From the NCBI GenBank assembly GCA_020629335.1, contig JAHDDN010000028.1, positions 1-23,172 on the forward strand: DNA of 23,172 nt, read 5' to 3'. This DNA is from Chitinophagales bacterium. Its GTDB lineage: Bacteria; Bacteroidota; Bacteroidia; Chitinophagales; UBA2359. The position numbers and the translations under genes were made by a program. The notes beneath the pieces were generated by a model. The model ran no database searches, had not been told where the DNA came from, and saw nothing but the letters and a program-made list of their open reading frames with translations. This document shows positions 1-8,547 of this stretch, piece by piece. How positions within the stretch are numbered: the stretch's first letter is position 1; each line of letters starts with the position of its first letter.

Positions 1-55
1 GCTAAGTTCCGTAAGCCACCTCATCACGCCACATACCGCTTCTATCCCTAAGCCG
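1..55 (-). repeat. Dispersed structured intergenic repeat, copy C (cut by window edge)
   Basis: Read on the minus strand, this holds the 5' part of the element found again at 12476-12713 and 14100-14343. The shared blocks are AGGGATAG-AGCGGTATGTGGCGT and, further on, GCTTA-nnnn-A-CTTAG. Only about the first 55 bases are inside the window; the rest, including the partner strand of the GTATGTGGC stem, lies upstream. It is probably non-coding. Confidence 0.7.
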
Positions 56-101
56 TACAAGTTTTTGTTTGAAAATACAATGTTAGCTCATTTATAATTT
101 A

Positions 102-109
102 TATATTTG
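102..109 (+). promoter_or_regulatory. Candidate Bacteroidota -7 promoter box upstream of the first TPR-CHAT gene
   Basis: TATATTTG fits the Bacteroidota -7 consensus TAnnTTTG exactly. No convincing -33 TTTG lies 19-21 bp upstream, so the call rests on one box. A transcript starting just after it would exclude the TTG at 107 as start codon and leave the ATG at 146 as the first good start, with a short leader. Confidence 0.45.
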
Positions 110-145
110 TATGTTTTAACAAAAAAATATAAATATACTTTGATT

Positions 146-3100
146 ATGAATGAAATGGAAAAACACAAGGCTGATCTGATAGAAGCAGAAATGTTATTTA
201 AAAAAGGAGATTTTAACAGAACTATTGAAAAAACAACTATAGTAGTACAATTTTTTAAAGAATTTGAAAGTTGGGATTTTTGGTTAAAAGGAACGAATAT
301 TTGGGCTAAATGTCTGCTAAAAATTCAGGAAGTTAAATTAGCGAAAGAAAAGGCCAATGAAGTTTATACGAAAGCTAAAGCATTAGGCTATGAAGAGCAT
401 ATAGAGATAGCTATATCCTTAATGACTTTAGGAAATATTGATACTATAGAAGGTCGTTTAGACAGCGCAAACAGTAAATTATTATTAGCTAAAAAAATAA
501 TCATTAATATAGAAGGAGAGGAGAGTTTAAATCTTGCATATCTTTATTATTTATTGGGAATTTGCTGTTTTGATAGTGAAAAATACAAAGAAGCAGTGTT
601 TAATATGGAATTTGGAAAAGATATTTGTAAAAAACATAAAGATAGTGAATATAATTTAACGATGATGTTAGGTAGTTTGGGAATGATTTACTCCGAATTA
701 GGATATTATAATAAGGCTGATACCGTATTTAAAGAAGTGTTAAAAATCAGGATAGAAAAATTAGGAGAAGAGCATTACGAAACCATATCTACATTTTATA
801 ATATAGGATTGTTTTACATGAAAAATGGGGATTACGGTTATGCTTTTGATTACATTATTTACACATTAAATCTTGCAAAAAAAACCTTCAATTCAAATCC
901 AAATCATCCTATTTTTGAAAATATTTATAATGGGTTAGGAAATTATTATGAAAATAGAGAGAATTATGACAAGGCTAAGTTTTATTATGAAAAAGCATTA
1001 TTTGTTTTCAATGCTAATGAATCTCCTAATCCTCGTGTTCCGATTCTAGCAAAAGGCAATATAGGAAATTGTTATAATAGACTTGGTGCATATGATAAGG
1101 CTATTGAATATCACTTACAAGCATTAGAACTTTTAATGAAATTTGAAAATATGAATCCATATCATATTGTGGAATATAATAATTCTTTAGCCAATGATTA
1201 TAGATCAAAAGGAGATTTTGAACAAGCAATTAAGTATCATAAACTCGTTTTCGAGGGAGAATTTGTTAAACATCCTAAAGGGATGGAAAGTAATTATGAA
1301 GTTGGTATTACTTATTTTATGTTAAATGATTTTGAAGCAGCTTTACAGTATTTTCAGAATGCTTTAGTTTGTGGAATATTTGATTATAAAGATACAGACC
1401 CTTTTAACAATCCTACTCCATCAGGCTATTATTCGTATACTCATTTATTAGAATCTTTTTACTATAAAATACAAGCTTTAGAAGCAATTGATCCACATAA
1501 TCTGCCTATAGCACTTTATACGTGTCATATTGCATCGCTTTGGATTAGCTATATTAGAAAAAATCTTTACGGTAATGAAAGCAGGTTAATTTTAGCTAAA
1601 AAAGCACATCAAATTTACACATTAGGTGTCGAATTAAGTTTAAAAGCAGCTAGGTTGGCAGCTAAGTTTCCCAATAATTGGAAAACAAATGCCAAAAAAT
1701 ACGATTTAAACTTATTTCTTTCAAGACAAGATTGTTTATTAGCTGCTTATAATTTTATGGAACAGAGTAAGGCAATGCTACTATTTTCTAGCTTGAAAGA
1801 AGTTGAGGCTAAATTACATTTGCCAAAAGAATTAAGTGAAGAAGAATTTGAATTGAAGAGAAAGTTAGCCTTTAATATTAATCAAAGAGTAAAAGAGGAA
1901 CTTAAAGAGCATTCCATTCGAAATGAAGAGTTGATAAGAAAATATAATAAACAAACTATTCTACTTTCAAAGGAATATGACGAATTTATTAGACATATTG
2001 AAAAAGAATATCCAGCTTATTTTAATCAAAAATACGACACAAATAGCATTCTGATTGAAAACTTACAACATCAGTTGAAAAATAATAAAGTAATTATTGA
2101 ATACCATATTTCTGGAAAAACTTTGTATGTATGTGTAATTAAAAAAGCAGCTTTACTTATTGAAAGCTTTGAAATACCAAACGACCTTCAAACACATGTA
2201 GAAGAATTTTTATATACTTTAAACAATGTAGATAGAAAAAAATATGTAGAGCACGGATATTATTTATACTCTTATTTGTTAGCACCAATAAAACATATTT
2301 TGAATGAAATCACCGAATTAATAATTATTCCTGATGATTATTTAGGAACCCTACCTTTTGAAGCCCTACTTTCTAAGCAAGTATCAAGTAGAAATAGTTA
2401 TACCGATTTACCCTATTTGATTCTTGATTATGATATTAGTTATCACTATTCTGCATCATTATGGTATGAGAGTATTTATAGGGAGTCTCATATTGAAATG
2501 TTATCTAATGACTTTTTGGGGATTGCTCCACTATATAAAGGAAAAGTAATGTATGTTGGAAGCCGAAAGGTTTTAGTCGATGGGATAAATTATCAATCAC
2601 TAAAATATGCAATAGATGAAGTTGAAAAGGTAGAAAATATTTTTGATTCGAATAATTATTCATCTAAAGTATTAATTGACGAAGAAGCATCAATAAGTAA
2701 TGTGATAGAGCGAATGCCTTATTTTAAGTATATACTAGTTGCTGGCCATGCGATTTTTAATAAAGAAAGGCCTTCTCTTTCAGGAATAATTTTGTCTCCT
2801 ATTAAAGAAGAAAAGAATAAAAATAGAGACGAATTTACTTATATAAGAAATAAAGAAAGTAATTTGTTATATACTTCAGATATCTATACTTTGAAATTGA
2901 GTGCTGATTTAGTTGTTTTGAGTTGTTGTGAGACAGGTTTAGGAGAATTGTTTAAAGGAGAAGGAATTATGGGTATTAATAGAGGCTTTTTTTATGCTGG
3001 AGCACAAAATGTAATTTTTACCCTTTTTAAGGTTTATGATGAACAATCCTCCCAATTATCTACAAAGTTATTTGAATATATTGTAAGTGGTAAAACCTAT

Positions 3101-3193
3101 AAACAATCTTTAAGATTAGCAAAAATAGACTTAATAAAAGATAAATCTAATGATCCGATATGTTGGGCAGGTTATGTTTTAATAGGTAAATAA
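146..3193 (+). CDS. Cytosolic TPR-CHAT caspase-like protease
   Basis: A CHAT-family (Caspase HetF Associated with TPRs) cysteine peptidase, 1015 aa from the ATG at 146. The frame is open back to a TTG at 107, but that codon overlaps a -7 promoter box, so ATG 146 is preferred. No signal peptide or membrane segment is seen, so it should be cytosolic. Residues of about 15-460 are TPR-like helical repeats (for example LGNYYENRENYDKAKFYYEK and IGNCYNRLGAYDKAIEYHLQ), the presumed sensor. A charged helical linker follows, then the CHAT domain, marked by IIPDDYLGTLPFEALL, the catalytic His in VAGHA (about H868) and the catalytic Cys in LSCCETG (about C928; the family norm is LSACETG). It ends with the usual CWAGYVLIGK. 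First gene of a run with a sigma factor and an anti-sigma-like protein. Its substrate is unknown; those neighbours are the natural candidates (inference). Confidence 0.9.
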   Translation: MNEMEKHKADLIEAEMLFKKGDFNRTIEKTTIVVQFFKEFESWDFWLKGTNIWAKCLLKIQEVKLAKEKANEVYTKAKALGYEEHIEIAISLMTLGNIDTIEGRLDSANSKLLLAKKIIINIEGEESLNLAYLYYLLGICCFDSEKYKEAVFNMEFGKDICKKHKDSEYNLTMMLGSLGMIYSELGYYNKADTVFKEVLKIRIEKLGEEHYETISTFYNIGLFYMKNGDYGYAFDYIIYTLNLAKKTFNSNPNHPIFENIYNGLGNYYENRENYDKAKFYYEKALFVFNANESPNPRVPILAKGNIGNCYNRLGAYDKAIEYHLQALELLMKFENMNPYHIVEYNNSLANDYRSKGDFEQAIKYHKLVFEGEFVKHPKGMESNYEVGITYFMLNDFEAALQYFQNALVCGIFDYKDTDPFNNPTPSGYYSYTHLLESFYYKIQALEAIDPHNLPIALYTCHIASLWISYIRKNLYGNESRLILAKKAHQIYTLGVELSLKAARLAAKFPNNWKTNAKKYDLNLFLSRQDCLLAAYNFMEQSKAMLLFSSLKEVEAKLHLPKELSEEEFELKRKLAFNINQRVKEELKEHSIRNEELIRKYNKQTILLSKEYDEFIRHIEKEYPAYFNQKYDTNSILIENLQHQLKNNKVIIEYHISGKTLYVCVIKKAALLIESFEIPNDLQTHVEEFLYTLNNVDRKKYVEHGYYLYSYLLAPIKHILNEITELIIIPDDYLGTLPFEALLSKQVSSRNSYTDLPYLILDYDISYHYSASLWYESIYRESHIEMLSNDFLGIAPLYKGKVMYVGSRKVLVDGINYQSLKYAIDEVEKVENIFDSNNYSSKVLIDEEASISNVIERMPYFKYILVAGHAIFNKERPSLSGIILSPIKEEKNKNRDEFTYIRNKESNLLYTSDIYTLKLSADLVVLSCCETGLGELFKGEGIMGINRGFFYAGAQNVIFTLFKVYDEQSSQLSTKLFEYIVSGKTYKQSLRLAKIDLIKDKSNDPICWAGYVLIGK

Positions 3194-3287
3194 AAAAAAT
3201 CAAAAAATAGTAACCATTCACATTTTTGAGGAGATATACATTGTAGAAGAGTTATCAAATAGTGTTTCACTCCAAATAATCAACTAT

Positions 3288-4052
3288 ATGTTAAATGAAA
3301 TTGCAGAAAAAATTGTTAGGTCCAGTTATGGCAATAATCAAGAAATTACTTTTTTAGTCGATGAAGTTAAAAAAGAACTGAAAGAAAAATGTCTTGATTT
3401 AAATAGTTTAAGTAAAAGAGAACTTAAACTAATTGCTGAAAAGATATGGTTCGAATATGTTGAAAAGGAAAATAAAAGAGTATTAAATGCTTTTAATAAT
3501 GGTAAACCCTCCGATACTATTATTACAGTAAGGCAAAGATTTTATTCTATTACTTCAAATTTTATGAATTCAAACTCTAAATTCTCCTATTTAAGACCTA
3601 CTAATAAGTATAATGTTAAAGAAGTAGTAAGTGATGTTATGGAAAAATTTTGGAAATTTTCGCATAAAGATAAGGTCATACCTACTTATTATCCTAAATA
3701 TGCTTATGGCATCATTAGAAACACTGCTTTTGATTATTTAAAAAAGAAAATCAAAAATAGTAAAGTGGAGTATGTGCCACCTGTAAAGGACGAAGATTAT
3801 CCTAACAACGTATTAGACAATATGGAAGATAAAAAAGAAGAGCCTATGTTCGATGATGAACTAATCATGGCAGCTAAGAATTTTATTGATCATGAAATGA
3901 AAGAGCCATATAAAGAGACATTGATATTGTATTACATAAGAGGTTTTACTGTGAAAGAGATTGCTGAAGAGATGGATGCAGGTGAAAGTAATGTGAAACA
4001 AAGACTAGCTAAAGGAAGAAAGTTAATACTCCAAAAATTAAAACAATTATAA
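3288..4052 (+). CDS. ECF-type sigma-70 factor with long N-terminal extension
   Basis: An RNA polymerase sigma factor of the ECF type, 254 aa. The sigma-2 region lies at about residues 84-153, where VVSDVMEKFWKF and AYGIIRNTAFDYLKKK match the core-binding and -10-recognising helices. The sigma-4 helix-turn-helix is at about 195-252 (YIRGFTVKEIAEEMDAGESNVKQ). The first 80 residues are additional to a normal ECF factor of roughly 180 aa and match nothing I recognise; they may receive a signal. It starts 94 bp after the TPR-CHAT gene and ends 1 bp before the next start codon, so it is probably translationally coupled to the anti-sigma-like protein downstream. The target promoters cannot be told from the window. 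Confidence 0.88.
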   Translation: MLNEIAEKIVRSSYGNNQEITFLVDEVKKELKEKCLDLNSLSKRELKLIAEKIWFEYVEKENKRVLNAFNNGKPSDTIITVRQRFYSITSNFMNSNSKFSYLRPTNKYNVKEVVSDVMEKFWKFSHKDKVIPTYYPKYAYGIIRNTAFDYLKKKIKNSKVEYVPPVKDEDYPNNVLDNMEDKKEEPMFDDELIMAAKNFIDHEMKEPYKETLILYYIRGFTVKEIAEEMDAGESNVKQRLAKGRKLILQKLKQL

Positions 4053-4053
4053 A

Positions 4054-4854
4054 ATGAACTATAATCAAGAATACATAGAAAAATATTTGCTTAACCAACT
4101 CAATAAAGAGGAATTAAAGCAATTTAGAGAATGCTTACAAAGTGATAAAGAATTATCAAAAGCAGTAAAAATAGCCGAGTATCAGCTATTAATTGACTTA
4201 TACTTAAGAAAAAAATTAAATACAGATATGAAAACGAAATTTGAATACTATCTAAGTAGTGATATTACATTTAGGGAAGAACTAAGACTTGCTAAAGCTA
4301 TGTATAATGGTTTAAAAGCGCATCATTATGAGAAATCTTTAGAAGGATTTAAAGAAGCTGAATCAATAGCCAAGAGAATTGGAGACGCATTATACGAATC
4401 AATTGACCCCAATGAAAAATATCCATTTGAGGAAAATGAACAAAGTTATACATTAGATGAATTGTTAAGCTTATTCAATAACTATCCACAATATGAAAGG
4501 AAAATAGAAGAAGTGAGCTATGCAATGAAAAGATCAAGTGGAGAAGATATCCATATAGGAGCTTTTATTCAACTACCTTATAATGATGCCGATTACTCAA
4601 ATCGATTACCGTTAACACTAAATAAAGCATTAGATTTTGATTTAGAAGTTACTATTTATGACAATGAAGGCAATGAAGTATTTGAAGAAGAAGAGATAGT
4701 AAGAGAGTATTTGTCAAAGGGGAAAATAGAAATACATATTGCAACCTATGATTTTGCTCCTGGTTGTTATTATGCAAGATTTAAGCCTTCCGATAAAACT
4801 ATTAGTCCTGTATTTAGGAAGTTTTATGTACAAAAACATCTAATGCCCTCTTAA
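4054..4854 (+). CDS. Soluble anti-sigma-like protein with duplicated N-terminal motif
   Basis: A 266-aa protein without signal peptide or membrane helix. Residues 8-40 (IEKYLLNQLNKEELKQF...) resemble the short helical start common in Bacteroidota anti-sigma proteins (IExYLxGxLxxEExxxFExxLxxDxEL). The same pattern recurs at 47-79 (IDLYLRKKLNTDMKTKF...), an internal duplication. The middle is helical and acidic. Residues of about 165-262 look like a beta-sandwich, with PLTLNKALDFDLEVTIYDNE and FAPGCYYARFKPSDK. The start codon lies 1 bp after the sigma factor stop and the stop 21 bp before the membrane CHAT gene, so all are likely co-expressed. By position and motif it probably binds the neighbouring sigma factor, and it could be the substrate of the cytosolic TPR-CHAT protease. 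Both roles are inferred; no family is recognised over its full length. Confidence 0.6.
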   Translation: MNYNQEYIEKYLLNQLNKEELKQFRECLQSDKELSKAVKIAEYQLLIDLYLRKKLNTDMKTKFEYYLSSDITFREELRLAKAMYNGLKAHHYEKSLEGFKEAESIAKRIGDALYESIDPNEKYPFEENEQSYTLDELLSLFNNYPQYERKIEEVSYAMKRSSGEDIHIGAFIQLPYNDADYSNRLPLTLNKALDFDLEVTIYDNEGNEVFEEEEIVREYLSKGKIEIHIATYDFAPGCYYARFKPSDKTISPVFRKFYVQKHLMPS

Positions 4855-4875
4855 TTTATTGAAATTATCTTTCAT

Positions 4876-7776
4876 ATGCTCAAAATACCTATACATTTAC
4901 TATTATTTTTACTATTAACTTCTATTTGTTTAAGTGCTGAAGAATCCTTGAAAAATAAGGCTTTGCAGTATCGCTATGAGTCGGCCTATGATGCCTCCAA
5001 TGCGATATTACAACAGTTAATCGAAGAGGGGAGAACAACCAATGATAATGAAGTCGTCATAGATGCGCTTCATGAATTGGCCATGAATTATAATGATATG
5101 GCCATTTATGATTCTACTCAGCTTTACCTGGATAGTGCGAGAGAACTTCTTCAAGAAATTGATGACTATAAAAACCATTACCTCTATGCCCAACAATTGA
5201 GGGAAGAAGCATGGCTTTATTTATTAAGGGATTATGATGTTGAGCAGAGTATATATCTACTTTGGCAAACAATACCATTAATTGAGCTATATCATAAAGA
5301 TAAGATGACAGTTGCAATCAAAGCCTACTCTTACTTAGCCTTTGCTCATTATACCAATAGCCTTACATATTCAGCAAATGAGTTTGATTTAGCTGAAAAA
5401 TACTATAGAAAGGGCCTAAAACAATCTATTCAATATAATGGCCCTAAACATTGGGAAACAGCTTGGTTTTATAATGGTATAGGAATGACCTTAATTTATC
5501 GTGCTTTAAAAGATAGGTGGAATGAAGAAAAAATAAATGCGGTAATTGAAAATCTTAAACAAACTAGAAAAGAAAGCGAATACAATATCCGACAAGGTTT
5601 AGCAATCTTCGAAAGCTATCATCCGGTATCCTCTGGTGTAGGAAAAAGCTATCATAATTTAGGTAATTTAAATGATATCTATACTATTATTACAGGTAAA
5701 AAATTAACAGCTAATAACTATTTAGACAGTTTAAGCAATTTTAAAAAACAAAAAGAATCATATTTATTGGGAAGTAGTTATTTTGAAAAGGCAGTTTTAA
5801 CCAATAAAGCAGTTTTTGGTGAGAAACATCCTTACATAGCTTTACCTTACTATTGTAAAGGATTAAGTTTTAAAAGGATTAGCGATTTATCGCAAAAGTT
5901 TGATAAGAAAAATATAATAAAATTTAAAGCGCAAGCTTGGGAACTCAATAAAAAAGCTATAGAGGCTATTATATATGACTATAAACGTACTGATCAAGAT
6001 ACTTTATTGCCCTTGGTGAATAGCTCTGATCATATTATTAGCAATAGAATTCTTTCTTATATTTTAGGGTTGGAATATCATTACATAAATAACTTATGGG
6101 AAGACAGTTTAGATATCGTAAAGAAATCATTCTGTGAAAATAATATTCAATTGCTTGATGAGTGGGCATATAACCATTCCTTTATGAACGCGACTATTAG
6201 AGAGTTGTCTTCTAAAAAGCAATTTATTGACCAATTAATTATTCTTGAACTTGGTAAAAAGAAAGTAGAAAAGAATTTTGAAAAGATATTTAAATTAATG
6301 GAGCTATCCAGTAATAATTATCTAAACACCGAATTCCTCTCGAATAAAAGGACAGGGGTGCCAGAAAGACTCAAAGAAAGAGAGTGGATATTAACTAATA
6401 ATGAATCTAAATGGTTAGATCAACTCGAAAAGGCTACTTCAAGGCAGGATAGTTTAGCTATTTTCTTATCATTGGGTGAAAATGGCATGGAGTTAGATAA
6501 TTGCAGAAAAGAAATTAAAAAATATATCCAATTTAAAACGGTCTCCATTCCTAACATATCTGAAGTTCAACAAAACTTAAACACTGACCAAGCATTAATT
6601 CGTTATCATCTTTTAGGTAATAGAGATACTGTTGAGCTACATAGTATTGTTTTAACCCAATCTAAAGTTAGCCACCAATCTGTTAATGTCAATAGACAAG
6701 ATTACGATCAACACCTAAAAATTGTAACTATAGGAAACGATAGTCTTAGACAAGATTTTGCCAATTCATCACAGTTCTTTTATAAAAGCTTAATAGATCC
6801 TTTAGAAAAATATATCTCAGATAAAAAGGAGTTAATAATTCTAACATCAGGGCCATTACTCGGTATTCCCTTTGATGCGCTTATCATGAAAGAAGGGGGC
6901 CAGCAGGAAGATTATCATAACCACCAGTATTTGATAGACCAATACGAGACGAATGTACAATTATCTTTACCTATATGGTATGAACAAGTTACTAATAAAA
7001 AAGAGCGAACAGTAAAAAGTATATATGCTTCAGTAAGTAATCATCACTTGAATACTTATTCAAAACAAGATGCTAATTTACAGGAACTGATACAAGCTAA
7101 TATAGAATTAGACGAATTAGAGAAGCTATTTGAAGGTCGTTTTGTTAATGAAACCCAGGCATCAGAAACAGATTTTAAAAATCATGCGTCTCAAATGGAT
7201 ATTATTCATATTGCTTCACATTCTATTAAAAAAGCTACGAAAGATAACAATGATACCAGAAGTATTATTTTTGCATCAGATGAGATCAATAATGGTCTAT
7301 TAGATGATAAGGAAATATACAACTTATCCTTGAATATCCCATTAGTGTTTTTGAATGTTTGTGACTCCAATTTAGGAAAAGATAATAGTAGTGAAGGGCG
7401 CTTAAATTTAGCCCATGCCTTTATATCGGCTGGTGCAAAATGTGTTTCAAACACACTTTGGAAGATCAGTGATGTTACTTATAGTGAGATAAGTTTGAAG
7501 TTTTATCAGGCATTAAAAGAAGGAAAGCCTAAATCCAAAGCTATGCGAACGGCCAAATTAGCCTATTTAAACAAATGTAGACTAGATAATGATAAAATGA
7601 GTGCCCACCCAATTCATTGGGCAGGCATTCATTTGATTGGAGACAATGCTCCATTCTATTTTCAAGATTCAGTTCCACCTAGAAGTAATCAACCTTTATT
7701 ACTATTAGGAATATTAATTCTAATAGGAACCGCTGCTTATTTTGGAAAGCAATACTATAGCACCAAAGCAGCTTAG
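4876..7776 (+). CDS. Exported, membrane-anchored TPR-CHAT caspase-like protease
   Basis: A second CHAT-family peptidase, 966 aa. It begins with a signal peptide (IHLLLFLLLTSICLSA, cleavage near residue 21), followed by divergent TPR-like helices to about residue 440, a linker, and the CHAT domain at about 640-905. The domain shows LIILTSGPLLGIPFDALIM, the catalytic His in HIASHS (H782) and the catalytic Cys in LNVCDSNLG (C829), and ends with HPIHWAGIHLIG. A single transmembrane helix (LLLLGILILIGTAAYF, about 940-956) and a short basic tail finish the protein. The expected topology is TPR and protease in the periplasm, tail in the cytosol. It is the last gene of the + strand run, and its stop codon overlaps the stop of the opposing anti-sigma-like gene. 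That neighbour also exposes a periplasmic domain, so it is a plausible partner or substrate (inference). Confidence 0.88.
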   Translation: MLKIPIHLLLFLLLTSICLSAEESLKNKALQYRYESAYDASNAILQQLIEEGRTTNDNEVVIDALHELAMNYNDMAIYDSTQLYLDSARELLQEIDDYKNHYLYAQQLREEAWLYLLRDYDVEQSIYLLWQTIPLIELYHKDKMTVAIKAYSYLAFAHYTNSLTYSANEFDLAEKYYRKGLKQSIQYNGPKHWETAWFYNGIGMTLIYRALKDRWNEEKINAVIENLKQTRKESEYNIRQGLAIFESYHPVSSGVGKSYHNLGNLNDIYTIITGKKLTANNYLDSLSNFKKQKESYLLGSSYFEKAVLTNKAVFGEKHPYIALPYYCKGLSFKRISDLSQKFDKKNIIKFKAQAWELNKKAIEAIIYDYKRTDQDTLLPLVNSSDHIISNRILSYILGLEYHYINNLWEDSLDIVKKSFCENNIQLLDEWAYNHSFMNATIRELSSKKQFIDQLIILELGKKKVEKNFEKIFKLMELSSNNYLNTEFLSNKRTGVPERLKEREWILTNNESKWLDQLEKATSRQDSLAIFLSLGENGMELDNCRKEIKKYIQFKTVSIPNISEVQQNLNTDQALIRYHLLGNRDTVELHSIVLTQSKVSHQSVNVNRQDYDQHLKIVTIGNDSLRQDFANSSQFFYKSLIDPLEKYISDKKELIILTSGPLLGIPFDALIMKEGGQQEDYHNHQYLIDQYETNVQLSLPIWYEQVTNKKERTVKSIYASVSNHHLNTYSKQDANLQELIQANIELDELEKLFEGRFVNETQASETDFKNHASQMDIIHIASHSIKKATKDNNDTRSIIFASDEINNGLLDDKEIYNLSLNIPLVFLNVCDSNLGKDNSSEGRLNLAHAFISAGAKCVSNTLWKISDVTYSEISLKFYQALKEGKPKSKAMRTAKLAYLNKCRLDNDKMSAHPIHWAGIHLIGDNAPFYFQDSVPPRSNQPLLLLGILILIGTAAYFGKQYYSTKAA

Positions 7777-8531
7777 TTAGAAGAAGAAGTATCATCAAGC
7801 AATTCTTGTGCTTGATGATACTTAAACTCACTATTACCTATGCTTTCCCAAATAGCTCTCGCTTCAGTAATGCGATTCATTTTAAGTAAACAGAGGCTTT
7901 TGTAAAATCTGCCCTTGTTATGAAGGTCAGCTTCAATGCTAATTAAATCAAAAGCGTTTTCCGCCTCTTCTAATTGAGTAGGTTTTACTTGATACAGTGC
8001 TAATCCTAAATAAAAACAGGCTTTAGGATTAGAGGTATCACAAATGTTTTCTAATAGATTAATAGCCTTGTGATACTTTTTTTTATTGTACAGCAAATAG
8101 CCTTCAGAAAGCGTTGTGTTAGGTGTGCCCCTTGTATGATCTAAATACTTTGGCTGATCAAAATATTGATCTGCCAAGCTAGCATAAGTATTATTGTTGA
8201 ATAATACTGGCCAAGCACAGAATAAAAAAGCAATAGCAGCAGCCATAGTCAAGCCTAACATAGGGAACAACCATATTGAGCCTTTTTTCGCTGGCGGATA
8301 CTCTTTTTTAGGATTAGCTAATACTACCTCTTCATAAAGAGGCTTAATAGAAGGAATCTTTTCACCTTCCAAAAGCATTAATTGTATACCCTCAATTGTA
8401 TCTGCCAATATTTCGTCTTGTTCGACAGCGGCTTCTATTGCATTATTTTCTTCTTCACTTAGTTTATTCTTAGCATACTGTAGTAAATATTCAAAAGAGT
8501 ACTCTTCTGAATGATTGAAATTATTCTCCAT
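7773..8531 (-). CDS. One-pass membrane anti-sigma-like protein with periplasmic TPRs
   Basis: A 252-aa protein in three parts. Residues 1-80 are cytosolic and acidic, with the Bacteroidota anti-sigma-like start YLLQYAKNKLSEEENNAIEA. A single transmembrane helix covers about 86-111 (IWLFPMLGLTMAAAIAFLF). The rest should be periplasmic and holds TPR-like repeats (EGYLLYNKKKYHKAINLLEN, CFYLGLALYQVKPTQLEEAE, KSLCLLKMNRITEARAIWES). It starts 16 bp after the sigma factor gene at 8548-9096, the usual sigma/anti-sigma operon order. The family role would be to hold that sigma factor at the membrane until a periplasmic signal arrives. Its last codons overlap the end of the exported CHAT gene by 4 bp on the opposite strand. 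Confidence 0.75.
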   Translation of the reverse strand: MENNFNHSEEYSFEYLLQYAKNKLSEEENNAIEAAVEQDEILADTIEGIQLMLLEGEKIPSIKPLYEEVVLANPKKEYPPAKKGSIWLFPMLGLTMAAAIAFLFCAWPVLFNNNTYASLADQYFDQPKYLDHTRGTPNTTLSEGYLLYNKKKYHKAINLLENICDTSNPKACFYLGLALYQVKPTQLEEAENAFDLISIEADLHNKGRFYKSLCLLKMNRITEARAIWESIGNSEFKYHQAQELLDDTSSSN

Positions 8532-8547
8532 AGTAGTAATTATTATT

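Noticed and set aside
107..145. TTG start for the first TPR-CHAT gene
   Set aside because: The TTG lies inside a -7 promoter match, and an ATG 39 bases later gives a complete protein.
146..7776. CRISPR type III-E or gasdermin-type defence locus
   Set aside because: TPR-CHAT proteins are present, but there is no Cas7-11-like gene, no array and no small gasdermin-like pore protein in the window.
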